Shown here piece by piece: positions 43,460 through 54,688 of a DNA stretch of 64,000 nt. Both the position numbers and the translations under genes were made by a program. Origin of the DNA: Streptomyces capitiformicae (GTDB taxonomy: Bacteria; Actinomycetota; Actinomycetes; Streptomycetales; Streptomycetaceae); the NCBI RefSeq assembly GCF_002214185.1, contig NZ_CP022161.1:1426001-1490000 (forward strand), given 5' to 3'. Below the pieces are notes generated by a model. It was not told the origin of the DNA. It was given only the letters and a program-made list of their open reading frames with translations, and ran no database searches. Each line of letters opens with the position of its first letter. Position 1 is the stretch's first letter.

Positions 43460-44323
43460 ATGGACGAGGCACGGGCGCGGAACGTACTGGCCGCGGCCGA
43501 TGTGCTGCCCGGTGCGGCCGGGGACGCGCGGCTGCTCGCCCTGGGTGAGAACGCGGTGTTCGCCGCCGGTGACCTGGTCGTCAAGGTGGGGCGCGACGCC
43601 GAGCTCCTCGACCGGGCCCGGCGTGAACTGCGCATCGCGGTCTGGCTCGCCGAGGCGGGTGTGCCGGCGGTGCGGGCCGCCCGGGCCGAGGCGCTGCTCG
43701 TGGAGGGGCACCCGGTGACCGTGTGGCACCGGCTGGCCGATCCCGTACGTACCGCCGGGGCTCGCGATTTGGCCGAACTGCTGCGGCTGGTCCATGCGCT
43801 GCCGTCTCCCTCCTTCGAACTCCCTCGTCGTGAACTGCTGGGTGGTGTCGAGCGGTGGCTGCGGCTCGCCGGGGACGCGATCGATCCGGCGGACGCGGCG
43901 TATCTGCGGGCGCGCCGGGACGGGTTCGCGGCGGCCGCGGCCGCGTTGACGCCGCGCTTGCCTGCCGGGGCGATCCACGGGGACGCCCTTCCCCGTAACG
44001 TGCACGTCGGGCCGGATGGCCCCGTCCTGGTCGACCTGGAGACCTTCTCCGGCGATCTGCGGGAGCACGACCTGGTGGTGATGGCGCTGTCCCATGACCG
44101 GTACGGGTTGTCGGACGAGGAGTACGGCGCGTTCGTCGATGCGTACGGGTGGGATGTGCGGGAGTGGGAGGGGTGCGGCGTGCTGCGCGGCGCCCGGGAG
44201 ACGGCGAGCTGCGCGTGGGTCGCCCAGCATGCGCCGAGCAACCCGAAAGCGTTGGCGGAGTTCGAGCGACGGGTCGCCTCGCTGCGGGGCGGCGACGAGA
44301 CGGTGCGGTGGTATCCGTTCTGA
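43460..44323 (+). CDS. Aminoglycoside-phosphotransferase-fold kinase (APH family)
   Basis: The 287-residue protein has a short kinase-like fold. The catalytic loop is IHGDALPRNVHV (Asp about residue 178), followed by the metal-binding VLVDLETFSGD. The N-lobe shows ENAVFAAGDLVVKVGR. The family includes antibiotic kinases, choline or homoserine kinases and many orphan enzymes; nothing marks this as a resistance gene. ATG 43460 follows GGAGGCGAAGG. It is divergent from the sugar importer. Confidence 0.85.
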   Translation: MDEARARNVLAAADVLPGAAGDARLLALGENAVFAAGDLVVKVGRDAELLDRARRELRIAVWLAEAGVPAVRAARAEALLVEGHPVTVWHRLADPVRTAGARDLAELLRLVHALPSPSFELPRRELLGGVERWLRLAGDAIDPADAAYLRARRDGFAAAAAALTPRLPAGAIHGDALPRNVHVGPDGPVLVDLETFSGDLREHDLVVMALSHDRYGLSDEEYGAFVDAYGWDVREWEGCGVLRGARETASCAWVAQHAPSNPKALAEFERRVASLRGGDETVRWYPF

Positions 44324-44330
44324 CACGACG

Positions 44331-44437
44331 GCCCGCAGCTATGGATGCGGGCAGGCCGCGCCCCGTAAGGGGCGCGGGGAACTGCGCGATCAGCCACCTA
44401 CCGCCCGCAGTCGCCCCACAACGCGTCCCCCCGAGCT
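44331..44437. repeat. ~106-bp dispersed repeat with GTAA-loop hairpin, copy A
   Basis: The element runs from GCCCGCAGCT to GAGCT and contains an 8-bp stem CGCGCCCC / GGGGCGCG (44357-44376) capped by GTAA, then GGGAACTGCGCGA and a distal CCCGCAGTCGCC. It closely matches 57276-57380. It fills the gap between convergent genes, and its last bases overlap the stop codon of the exonuclease gene. It may be a bidirectional terminator; the motif CCCCGTAAGGGGCGCGGGG is one I recall as common in Streptomyces intergenic DNA. Confidence 0.88.
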
Positions 44438-45161
44438 ATGAGGCGCCCGCGTCTGCCAGCTCCCGGAGTGGCCATATCGTGTCGACCACCGCGTCCGGGT
44501 TGCCCTTGCGGCGGAGGAAGGCCTGGAAGTCGGCGGCCCATTCGGCGTACCAGTCGATCTGGCGGCGGTGGAGTTCGGCCGGGCCGAGGGCGGCGACCTT
44601 GGGGTGGCGCTCGGCTATCGCGCGGGCGAGGCGGGCCGCGGCCAAGGCGTCGGCCGAGGCGTTGTGGGCGGCGTCCAAAGAGACGCCGTACTCGGCGCAG
44701 ACCGCTTCGAGGTTGCGTTTGCCGCGGCGGTAGCGGTCGACGGAGCGGTCGATCGTGTACGGGTCGATGACCGGGGCCGGGGCGAGGCCGCCGAGGCGCT
44801 CGCTCAGGGACGGCAGAGCGTGGCGGCGCAGCTCCGCGGAGAGCAGGGTGAGGTCGAAGGCCGCGTTGTACGCCACCACCGGGACGCCTGTCTTCCAGTA
44901 GGAGACGAGGACGTTCGCGATCGCGTCGGCGACCTGGTCGGCCGGTCTGCCCTCGGCCGCCGCGCGGGCGTTGGTGATGCCGTGGACCGCGACGGCCTCG
45001 GCCGGGATCTCCATGCCCGGGTCGGCGAGCCACTCCCGGTGTCCGACCGGCTCCCCGTCCCTGACCTCGATCACCGCCCCGGTGACGATGCGCGCCTCAC
45101 GCGGATCCGTCCCGGTCGTCTCCAGGTCGAAGCCGATCAGCAGCTGCCGGTGCCAACCCAT
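44436..45161 (-). CDS. DEDDh-family 3'-5' exonuclease (DnaQ-like)
   Basis: The 241-residue exonuclease shows all three motifs: Exo I IGFDLETTGTD, Exo II AYNAAFDLTLL and Exo III HNASADALAAARLA (His-x4-Asp), the DEDDh arrangement of the DNA polymerase III proofreading subunit. It is a free-standing protein, so it may act in repair or RNA trimming rather than in the replisome. The start is ATG 45161. The dispersed repeat copy A abuts its stop codon. Confidence 0.92.
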   Translation of the reverse strand: MGWHRQLLIGFDLETTGTDPREARIVTGAVIEVRDGEPVGHREWLADPGMEIPAEAVAVHGITNARAAAEGRPADQVADAIANVLVSYWKTGVPVVAYNAAFDLTLLSAELRRHALPSLSERLGGLAPAPVIDPYTIDRSVDRYRRGKRNLEAVCAEYGVSLDAAHNASADALAAARLARAIAERHPKVAALGPAELHRRQIDWYAEWAADFQAFLRRKGNPDAVVDTIWPLRELADAGAS

Positions 45162-45274
45162 GCTGGCCCCCCTTCTTGGTGGTGCGTTCCCCCAGTGACC
45201 ACCACCCTCCCATGCCCCACTGACAATCAGAGGACTGCATTCCGCTTAGTGGCCACACAACCGGGCTCAGCCCA

Positions 45275-45310
45275 GGTCACCACACCCATCACCACACCCA
45301 TCACGACACC
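45275..45310. repeat. Stop-codon-anchored repeat, 3 units of 12 bp
   Basis: On the minus strand the units are GGTGTCGTGATG, GGTGTGGTGATG and GGTGTGGTGACC. The first contains the TGA stop (45301-45303) of the HEPN gene; because 12 is a multiple of 3, TGA recurs in frame in each following unit. Confidence 0.9.
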
Positions 45311-46548
45311 GGCCTCGAGTCCGCCCACGCCACCTCGAACTCCTCGCGGTATGTATCGAACAGCCCGACTTCGCCGTTCTCGTCCGCCTTGAGTACCCGG
45401 TGGCCGCCGCGCAGCACCAGCACCGGCGCCTCCATGCCCCGCGTCCGCCGCAGATAGGTCTGGACGACCGCGACGCCGTCCGAGCCGTCGCCGTCCACCA
45501 AGTACGCGGTGAAACGAGGGGTCTCGTCGAAGACCTGGATCTCGAAGGCGCCCGGGTCGCGCAGCCGGGAGCGGACCCGGCGCATGTGCAGGATGTTCAT
45601 CTCGACGGCCCGGCTCAACTCGCCCCGCTTTATCCCGAGTTCCCGTTCGCGTCGCTTCACCGCGCTGGACGCGGGGTTGAGGAAGAGCAGCCGTACCCGG
45701 CAGCCGGACTCGGCGAGGCGTACCAGCCGTCGCCCGGAGAAGTTCTGCACCAGCAGGTTCAGGCCTATGCCGATGGCGTCGAGGCGGCGGGCGCCGCCGA
45801 AGAGGTCCTCGGCGGGGAACTGCCGCAGCAGCCGTACCCGGTCGGGGTGGACGCCGACGACGTCCGCGTACCGGTCCCCCACCAGGTCCTCGACCGCGTC
45901 GACGGGCAGCCGGCGCGCGGAGGGGACGTCACTGCCCGCGCCGAGGATCTCCAGCAGCTTCGCCGCGGCCCGCTCGGCCTGCGCGAGGACGGCCTCGGAC
46001 AGGGCCCGGTTGCGGGAGACGACGTTCCGGGTGACCTCCAGTTCGTCCAGCGCCAGCTCCACATCGCGCCGTTCGTCGACGTACGGCTCGAAGCACGGCC
46101 AGTGCTGCACCATCAGCTCGCGCAGCTGGGGCAGGGTGAGGAAGCTGAGGACGTTGTCGTCGGCCGGGTCGAGGAGGTAGCCCTTGCGGCGGCTGACCTC
46201 GCGTACCGCGACCGCGCGCTGCACCCACTCCTGTCCGGCGGGACCGGCGGCGGCGACCACCCAGTCGTCGCCGTGGACAGGCTCGTAGACGGGCCGCAGT
46301 ACGGCGGCCACCACCGCGCGCAGCCGCTGCTCCACCAGGTTCAGCCAGATGTAGGCGCGGCCGGCCCGCTGGGCGCGCGTGCGCACCTCGAGCCAGGCGT
46401 CGGCGTTCCAGTCCAGTTCCGGACCGATGGAACCCATCTCCATCGGCCGTGCCAGGGACACCGCGCCGGGTGGGACATCTGTGGAGTTCCCCTCGTGACC
46501 CGCATCGCCCGCGTCACCAGGAGGCAACTCCAGCCCTCCCGAGCCCAC
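45301..46548 (-). CDS. SAV2148-type HEPN-domain protein
   Basis: The 415-residue protein closely matches what I recall of the Streptomyces SAV2148 family (RAGRAYIWLNLVEQRLRAVV, SRRKGYLLDPADDNVLSFL, LPQLRELMVQHWPCFEPY, ARRLDAIGIGLNLLVQNF). The N-terminal half contains the HEPN helical region; HEPN domains are often ribonucleases or nucleotide-binding modules in conflict and RNA-processing systems. The C-terminal half, with LAESGCRVRLLFLNPAS and FTAYLVDGDGSDGVAVVQTY, looks like a phospholipase-D-like or ligand-binding fold. I chose GTG 46548, where family homology begins (VGSGGLELPPGD), over TTG 46590. Confidence 0.82.
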   Translation of the reverse strand: MGSGGLELPPGDAGDAGHEGNSTDVPPGAVSLARPMEMGSIGPELDWNADAWLEVRTRAQRAGRAYIWLNLVEQRLRAVVAAVLRPVYEPVHGDDWVVAAAGPAGQEWVQRAVAVREVSRRKGYLLDPADDNVLSFLTLPQLRELMVQHWPCFEPYVDERRDVELALDELEVTRNVVSRNRALSEAVLAQAERAAAKLLEILGAGSDVPSARRLPVDAVEDLVGDRYADVVGVHPDRVRLLRQFPAEDLFGGARRLDAIGIGLNLLVQNFSGRRLVRLAESGCRVRLLFLNPASSAVKRRERELGIKRGELSRAVEMNILHMRRVRSRLRDPGAFEIQVFDETPRFTAYLVDGDGSDGVAVVQTYLRRTRGMEAPVLVLRGGHRVLKADENGEVGLFDTYREEFEVAWADSRPVS

Positions 46549-46811
46549 CCACGCACCGCCTTCCGCTCCCCCGAGCTCACCCCTACTCAACGATCAAGGA
46601 AGGGTACTCCGCGAGCGGCCGACGGTGCAGCCCGATGGACAGGTCGTTTCTCAACTACCGCACGTGACGCGGCCGTTCCGGTTTGCTACCGCGTCGGGGG
46701 TGAGCTGGTTCATGGCCCTGGGCAGAAGGGAGTGGTGGTTCCATCACTTTCGGGGGAGACTCCCCGCGAAGTGGGCCCCGGCGGCGCGCGACAACTGGAA
46801 GAGTCGTATCC

Positions 46812-48935
<2,124 letters not shown>

Positions 48936-49012
48936 GCACGCCCCTCAAGAGCGGGCGGTGCCCTTGCGTGTCACAGCGCACGAAACGCGGTGCGGCGGGT
49001 ACGTAGGTCTGC

Positions 49013-51355
49013 ATGACGCCTGTCGTGCCTACCGCCACCTATCGGCTTCAGCTTCAGCCCTCCTTTCCCTTCGCCGCCGCCGCGGCTGCCGTGCCATACA
49101 TCGCCTCTCTCGGGGTCTCGCACCTCCATCTCTCCCCCGTGTTGGAGGCCGTGCCCGGGTCGGCGCACGGATACGACGTGGTCGATCACGGGCGGGTGCG
49201 GGGCGAACTCGGCGGTGAGGAAGGGCTGCGAGGGTTGGCCCGGACCGCACGGGAGCACGGGCTTGGGCTCGTCGTGGACATCGTGCCCAATCACATGGCC
49301 ATGGCGCCCCGGCACAACCGGGCGCTGTGGGAGGTGTTGCGGGAGGGGCCGGGGTCGGTGTACGCGCGGTGGTTCGACATCGACTGGGAGGCCGGGGGCG
49401 GGCGGGTGTTGTTGCCGGTGCTCGGAGGGCCGCTGGGTGACGAGGTCGAGCAGTTCGTGGTCGATGGGCGGGAGCTGCGGTACTACGAGCATGTGTTCCC
49501 GTTGCGGGAAGGCACCGAGAGGCTGCCGTTGCCGCAGCTGCTGGACGCGCAGTGGTATCGGCCGGTGTGGTGGCGGCTGGCGCGTACGGAGTTGAACTAC
49601 CGGCGGTTCTTCAGCATCTCGGAGTTGATCGGGGTGCGGGTGGAGGAGCCGGAGGTGTTCGAGGCCACCCACGCGAAGATTCTGCGACTGGTCGACGAGG
49701 GAGTGATCGACGGGCTGCGGATCGATCACCCTGATGGGCTCGCCGATCCTGATGCGTATCTGCGGCGGCTGCATGAGGCCACGGGTGGGCGATGGACGGT
49801 CGTCGAGAAGATCCTGGCGGAGGGCGAGCCGCTGCCGGCGGCCTGGCCGGTCGCGGGGACCACCGGGTACGACGCGTTGCGGCAGGTCGACGGGTTGTTC
49901 GTGGATCCGGCGGGGGCCGGGGGGCTGCTGGGGCAGTATCGGCGGTTCACGGACGCGCAGGGCGACCGGGGCGGGCACTGGGAGTCGACGGTGCGGCGGG
50001 CCGCGTACCGGGTGCTCACGCACGAGCTGGCCACGGAGGTGGACCGGCTCACCCGGGTGGCGCACCGGTTGTGCGAGCGCTCCGCCGAGCTCGCGTTGCG
50101 CGATCACGCGCCGTGGGCGCTGCGCACCGCGCTGTGCGAGCTCCTCGTACGGATGGAGGTCTATCGGCCGTACGCCTCACAGGACGCCTCCCTGGTCGTC
50201 ACCGAGGAGGCCGCTGCCGAGGCGCGTACGGCGTTCGTGGTGCCCGAGGAGGCGCGGTCGGTGGATGCCGTACGGGATCTGCTGCTGGGGCGGTTCGGTG
50301 ACGGGGCCGAGCAGGTGGAGTTCCGGGCGCGGTTCGCGCAGACGTCGTCGGCGTTGCGGGCCAAGTCGGTGGAGGACACGGCGTTCTACCGCTATGTGCC
50401 GCTGCTGAGCGCGAACGAGGTGGGCGGGAATCCGGGGAGTCCGGCCGTGTCACCGGAGGACTTCCACGCGTACTGCGCGCGTGTGCAGCGGGACTGGCCG
50501 GCGACGGGGACGGTGTTGTCGACGCACGACACGAAGCGCAGCGCGGATGTGCGGGCGGCGATCGCGGTGCTCAGCGAGTGCCCGGGGCGGTGGGCGGACG
50601 CGCTGGCGGAGGTGACGCGGGACGGTGCGGGTGTGCCGGATCCGCAGTTGGCGTGGGCGGCGTGGCAGACGGCGTTCGGGCTCGGGCCCGCGGCGGAGGA
50701 GCGGCTCCAGGGGGCGCTGTTGAAGCATGTGCGGGAGGCGGGGCTGCACACCTCGTGGACCGAGCAGAACCCGGCGTACGAGCGTGCGGTGGCCGACTTC
50801 GTCGGTCGGGGGCCGGCGGTGGACGCTCGGGTGGCGGAGGGGCTGCGGGCCGCGCTGGAGCCCCATGTGCGGGCGAACGCGCTGGGCGCTGCTCTGGTGC
50901 AGCTGACCATGCCGGGGGTTCCGGACGTCTACCAGGGGACGGAAGGCGAGTACCGGGCGCTGGTGGATCCGGACAATCGGCTGCCCTTCGCGCCTCGGGA
51001 GGAGGGCGCGGCGGAGTCGGAGAAGTTCCGGCTCACGGCGGGCGCGCTGCGGCTGCGCCGGCGGCGGCCCGAGGTCTTCGGGGACGCGGCGACGTATGCG
51101 CCGCTGGCGGTCGAGGGGGCGGCGGCCGGGCACTGTGTGGCGTTCGTGCGGTCGGGGGCGGTGGTCACGGCTGTCACGCGGTTGTCGCTGCGGCTCGCGG
51201 AGGCGGGGGGATGGGGGGAGACGCGGTTGGTCCTGCCCGAGGGGCGATGGGTCGAAGTGCTCGGTGGGGAGCGGGAGTTCGACGGTCAGGTGCGGGTCGC
51301 GGAGCTGTTCGACGGGCTGCCGGTGGCGTTGTTGGAGCGGGTCGACGAGGGGTAG
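49013..51355 (+). CDS. treY: Malto-oligosyltrehalose synthase
   Basis: The 780-residue GH13 enzyme converts the reducing-end alpha-1,4 bond of maltodextrins to alpha,alpha-1,1. The N-terminus TATYRLQLQPSFPFAAAAAA and LSPVLEAVPGSAHGYDVVDH are diagnostic for TreY. Catalytic segments are IDGLRIDHPDGLADP, VVEKILAEGE and TVLSTHDTKRS. It works with TreZ (55426-57171), the second step, which in this genome is separated from it by two peptidases, an inhibitor and an FHA gene. Confidence 0.95.
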   Translation: MTPVVPTATYRLQLQPSFPFAAAAAAVPYIASLGVSHLHLSPVLEAVPGSAHGYDVVDHGRVRGELGGEEGLRGLARTAREHGLGLVVDIVPNHMAMAPRHNRALWEVLREGPGSVYARWFDIDWEAGGGRVLLPVLGGPLGDEVEQFVVDGRELRYYEHVFPLREGTERLPLPQLLDAQWYRPVWWRLARTELNYRRFFSISELIGVRVEEPEVFEATHAKILRLVDEGVIDGLRIDHPDGLADPDAYLRRLHEATGGRWTVVEKILAEGEPLPAAWPVAGTTGYDALRQVDGLFVDPAGAGGLLGQYRRFTDAQGDRGGHWESTVRRAAYRVLTHELATEVDRLTRVAHRLCERSAELALRDHAPWALRTALCELLVRMEVYRPYASQDASLVVTEEAAAEARTAFVVPEEARSVDAVRDLLLGRFGDGAEQVEFRARFAQTSSALRAKSVEDTAFYRYVPLLSANEVGGNPGSPAVSPEDFHAYCARVQRDWPATGTVLSTHDTKRSADVRAAIAVLSECPGRWADALAEVTRDGAGVPDPQLAWAAWQTAFGLGPAAEERLQGALLKHVREAGLHTSWTEQNPAYERAVADFVGRGPAVDARVAEGLRAALEPHVRANALGAALVQLTMPGVPDVYQGTEGEYRALVDPDNRLPFAPREEGAAESEKFRLTAGALRLRRRRPEVFGDAATYAPLAVEGAAAGHCVAFVRSGAVVTAVTRLSLRLAEAGGWGETRLVLPEGRWVEVLGGEREFDGQVRVAELFDGLPVALLERVDEG

Positions 51356-51474
51356 CGGCGGCTGCCGTCCCGGGATGGCGGCGAATGCCACTGGGCGCCC
51401 CTGGGAGCCGCCCCTTTCAGGGACGGACACTGCATTCAGTCGGACTGTCGGACTGAACGGCGGGTGGTCTCCTG

Positions 51475-52716
51475 ATGGAGCTCGGGTATCCCACGGTGGC
51501 GGAGCTGGAGTCGTACGCGCGGTCGTTGGTGGGCCCGGGCTCGCGCCTGTGCACGCTCAGGCGGATCGGTGTCTCGCGCGAGGGCCGGCCGTTGCGCCTG
51601 CTGTCCGTGGGCCACGCCAGACGTGCCGTTCTCGTCGTCGCGGGCGCCCACTCCAACGAGCCGAACGGCGGCTCGACGGTGCTGGCGCTGGCCGAACGGG
51701 TCGTCCTGGAGCGGGAGTTACGGGCCGACACCTCGTGGCACTTCCTGCTCTGCGCGGACCCGGACGGGGCGAGCCTGCACACGGCGCCGGCGCCGCGCAC
51801 CCTGCTCGACTACCACCTCGGGTTCTTCCGGCCCGCCGGTCCCGAGCAGCCGGAGTGGTCCCCCTCCCTGCTGCCGCCGGACCGTCTGCCGCCCGAGACG
51901 CTCGCGCTCCTGCGGGTCATCGACGAGCTGCGGCCCTATCTCCAGGTGACCCTCCACGGCACGGACCTCGGCGGCAGCTGGGTGCAGCTCACCGAGGACG
52001 TCCCGGGGCTCGCCGAGCCGTTCACCAAGTCCGCGGCGGAGCTGGGCATACCGGTGGAGATGGGCCCCTCCGACGCCGCGGGCTGGCCCGCCTCCGGACC
52101 CGGCGTGTATGTGATGCCACGGCCCGAGCACCGCACGGCGTACCCCGGCATGCCGGACGACGCGCGCGACAGCACCTGGTTCCACGCCCACCGGTACGGC
52201 GGTCTCACCGCGGTCGTCGAGGTACCGATGTGGGCGAGCGACCTCGTCGACGACACCGCCCCGCACCCCGCCCCGGCGGCGGCGCTGCGGCAGCTGGCGC
52301 GGCGGCTGCTGGTCCAGGCAGGCGAAGTGGAGCGGGTCTTCGCCGAGGCGCTGCCCCGGCTCCCGGGGCCTCGGGGACCACTGCTGCGGGCGGCCCGGTG
52401 GGCGCTGGACCTGGTGCCGGGGCTCGCCCGGGACTGGACCGGGGGGCCGCCGCCGGATGTCTCGATGGCGTACGTGGCCAGTGTGGACGCCTTCGGGCGC
52501 CGGCTCCCGCTGCGGGCCGCGGCGATGTTGCTACGGGTTCTGCGGGAGGCCGGCGACCCGGCGGTGCCGTATCTCGAAGGGCTGGTCGCCGACTGGTGCG
52601 AGGCTTTCGCCGACCGTTTCCGGGCCCGCTGGGTGCCGCTGGCGGACCAGGTCGAGCACCAGGCCCGTACGGTGCTGGCGGCGGCACTGCACGCGCGGGA
52701 CGACGTGGTGGCGTAG
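51475..52716 (+). CDS. M14-family zinc carboxypeptidase-like protein (paralogue 1)
   Basis: The 413-residue protein starts at ATG 51475. It has the M14 zinc site: His and Glu in VAGAHSNEPNGG, the third His in VTLHGTDLGG, and the catalytic Glu likely in TAVVEVPMW. No signal peptide is evident, so it appears cytoplasmic. A C-terminal helical extension of about 130 residues (VADWCEAFADRFRARWVPLA near the end) is shared with its paralogue at 53167-54558. The substrate could be a cell-wall peptide or a small amidated compound. Its stop codon begins a 3 x 17-bp tandem repeat. Confidence 0.85.
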   Translation: MELGYPTVAELESYARSLVGPGSRLCTLRRIGVSREGRPLRLLSVGHARRAVLVVAGAHSNEPNGGSTVLALAERVVLERELRADTSWHFLLCADPDGASLHTAPAPRTLLDYHLGFFRPAGPEQPEWSPSLLPPDRLPPETLALLRVIDELRPYLQVTLHGTDLGGSWVQLTEDVPGLAEPFTKSAAELGIPVEMGPSDAAGWPASGPGVYVMPRPEHRTAYPGMPDDARDSTWFHAHRYGGLTAVVEVPMWASDLVDDTAPHPAPAAALRQLARRLLVQAGEVERVFAEALPRLPGPRGPLLRAARWALDLVPGLARDWTGGPPPDVSMAYVASVDAFGRRLPLRAAAMLLRVLREAGDPAVPYLEGLVADWCEAFADRFRARWVPLADQVEHQARTVLAAALHARDDVVA

Positions 52717-52758
52717 CGACTCCGGTGACGTAGCGACTCCGGTGGCGTGGCGACTCCG
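52708..52758. repeat. Stop-codon-anchored repeat, 3 units of 17 bp
   Basis: Three perfectly phased units GTGRCGTRGCGACTCCG at 52708, 52725 and 52742. The first unit contains the TAG stop (52714-52716) of the M14 gene. The array fills most of the gap to the convergent inhibitor gene. Confidence 0.95.
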
Positions 52759-52765
52759 GGAGCCG

Positions 52766-53170
52766 TCAGTCCGGCAGGGCGAACACCGCTCCCGTTCTCG
52801 CCGTCATCACGCAGCCGTTCGCGAACGTCTGCTCGTACTCGACCGGTCTGCCGTTCCACTCGCCGCGTGCCGTGGCGCGGATCGGGGCGTAGACCTGCGC
52901 GCACATGCCGTCCTTGTGGGGGATGCGGGTGATGTCCCCGCCGGCCGCGCGGAGCTCGGCGCAGGCCTCGGCGGCCCGGGTGTGGCCCTGGGGCGGGTCG
53001 CAGAGGAGGAGGGAGCCGCGGGCGTCGCCGAAGCGGGCGTCGCCGCGGGCGACGGTGACGTAGAGCCAGTTGTCCGGAAAGGTCGCCTGGGCGGGGGCAA
53101 AGGAGGCGAGGGGGAGGAGTACGAGCGCCGCCAGCAGACCGCCTCGTACCGCTCGGGTGGTGTTCGTCAT
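52766..53170 (-). CDS. Subtilisin-inhibitor-like (SSI family) secreted protease inhibitor
   Basis: The 134-residue protein has a signal peptide of about 29 residues ending APAQA. The mature part carries four Cys in SSI positions (LLLCDPP, AAEACAEL, DGMCAQVYAP, FANGCVMTA), giving the two usual disulfides. The reactive loop reads MCAQVYAP where S. albogriseolus SSI has MCPMVYDP, so P1 is Gln rather than Met or Lys, and P2 is Ala instead of Pro. It starts at ATG 53170, overlapping the stop of the upstream M14 gene by 4 bases, so the two are translationally coupled. Confidence 0.9.
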   Translation of the reverse strand: MTNTTRAVRGGLLAALVLLPLASFAPAQATFPDNWLYVTVARGDARFGDARGSLLLCDPPQGHTRAAEACAELRAAGGDITRIPHKDGMCAQVYAPIRATARGEWNGRPVEYEQTFANGCVMTARTGAVFALPD

Positions 53171-54558
53171 TCCCGGTGCATCGGCACGGCGGGCTCGGAA
53201 CTCCATTCCGGCTCACCCGAATGGGAGTCCTCGTCGCATGTGTGCCGGGCCGATGTCAGTTCGAAGGCGGTGAGCACCACGCGGGCCTGGTACTCCGCCT
53301 GCCGGGCGACGGGTATCCAGCGTGCCCCGTAGCCGTCGCGGTACTCGGCACACCACTCCCCCATGAGCCGGTTCAACTCGGGCAGCGCGCCCGCCGGGTC
53401 GCGGCCGGCGCGGGTCACCAGCTGGTGCAGCAGCCCGGCGGTGCGCAGGGTGACCCGGCGGGCCGATATGCCGAGGGCGGTGAGCCGGGCGGTGTCGAAC
53501 GGGGGCAGCGGCCGGGCGGCCGAGTCGTGGACGTCGGGGTCCCAGGAGTCGGCGAGTCCGGGGCCGACCATCAGGTAGTCGTCGACCGGGGCCAGCAGTC
53601 GGGCGGCGTCCGGGCCGGTGCTCGCCGAGGGGCGGATACGGGCGACGAGGCCCGCGAGGAGCCGGGTCTCGCGGCGCAGCGTCCGGCTGATGGTGCGCAG
53701 TACGGCGTCGGCGTCGGGGGCCGGGGAGGCGTCCTCCACGGCGGCCACGCCCCACATGGGGGCCTCGACAACGGCGGTGACCGTGCCGTGGCGATGCGGG
53801 TGGTACCAGGTGGACTCGACGGCGGCCTCGGTGATGGCGGCGGCGAGGCCGGCCCGGCGCGGGGGCGGTATGCGGTAGACGGCGGGGCCGAGGCGCGGCC
53901 AGTACAGGGCGTCGTAGGGGCTCAGCTCGCGCGGGATGCCGAGGCGGGCGGCGGTGTCGGCGACGCGCTGGGCGAGGCCGGGCAGTTCCCGGGTCAGCTC
54001 GACGAAGCCGCCGCCGACGTCGACGCCGTGCAGCGAGCACTGGAAGAAGGGCCGCAGCTCGTCCTGGAGGTCGAGCAGGGCGCGGGTCTCCGGCAGGACG
54101 GCCCCGGCGGCGCCGTCGGGCAGCCACTCGGGCTGTTCCAGGAAGCCGGGGCGGAAGAAGTTACGGAAGTAGTGCGGCAGCGTGTACGGGCCGGACAGCC
54201 AGCCCTCGTTGCGGCGGGAGCCGTCGGGGTCGAGGCAGAGCAGCAGGTTCCAGGTGGTGTCGGCGCCGTCACTCAACCGGGGGTCGGCCAGGGCACGTTC
54301 GGCGAGGCGGAGGACGGTGGCGCCGCCCACGGGTTCGTTGGCGTGCGGACCGGAGACGATCAGGGCGTGGCGGCTGCCGTGACCGACGGACAGCAGCCAC
54401 ATCGGCGTGCCCGCCCGTGAGGTGCCCACGCGACGCAGTCGGGCGCGGTGCGGATGTCGGGCGACGAGGGTCGCGGCGCGGGCGGACAGCTCGTCCACGG
54501 TCGGGTAGCGGAGAAGTGGCGGCAGGGCACACCTCCCCTGTGTGGTGCCGTCGGTCAC
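53167..54558 (-). CDS. M14-family zinc carboxypeptidase-like protein (paralogue 2)
   Basis: The 463-residue protein starts at GTG 54558. It mirrors the 51475-52716 protein throughout: YPTVDELSARAATLV near the start, zinc ligands in VSGPHANEPVGG and CSLHGVDVGGG, Glu in TAVVEAPMWG, and the C-terminal WCAEYRDGYGARWIPVARQA. There is no signal peptide. Its stop overlaps the start of the secreted inhibitor gene. The two paralogues converge on the inhibitor, suggesting an old local duplication followed by inversion or insertion. Confidence 0.85.
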   Translation of the reverse strand: MTDGTTQGRCALPPLLRYPTVDELSARAATLVARHPHRARLRRVGTSRAGTPMWLLSVGHGSRHALIVSGPHANEPVGGATVLRLAERALADPRLSDGADTTWNLLLCLDPDGSRRNEGWLSGPYTLPHYFRNFFRPGFLEQPEWLPDGAAGAVLPETRALLDLQDELRPFFQCSLHGVDVGGGFVELTRELPGLAQRVADTAARLGIPRELSPYDALYWPRLGPAVYRIPPPRRAGLAAAITEAAVESTWYHPHRHGTVTAVVEAPMWGVAAVEDASPAPDADAVLRTISRTLRRETRLLAGLVARIRPSASTGPDAARLLAPVDDYLMVGPGLADSWDPDVHDSAARPLPPFDTARLTALGISARRVTLRTAGLLHQLVTRAGRDPAGALPELNRLMGEWCAEYRDGYGARWIPVARQAEYQARVVLTAFELTSARHTCDEDSHSGEPEWSSEPAVPMHRE

Positions 54559-54688
54559 CTGTTGTGCATACGGTACGCACAGTCAGTCATGGCCGAGAAT
54601 GTACGTCAACACCTTGGAAGGTAAGGGACGTTGAGAAACTCGCTACGTAAATCCCAGGCCAGAGCTTTGCGGCGGGTTCGGTGTCGGC

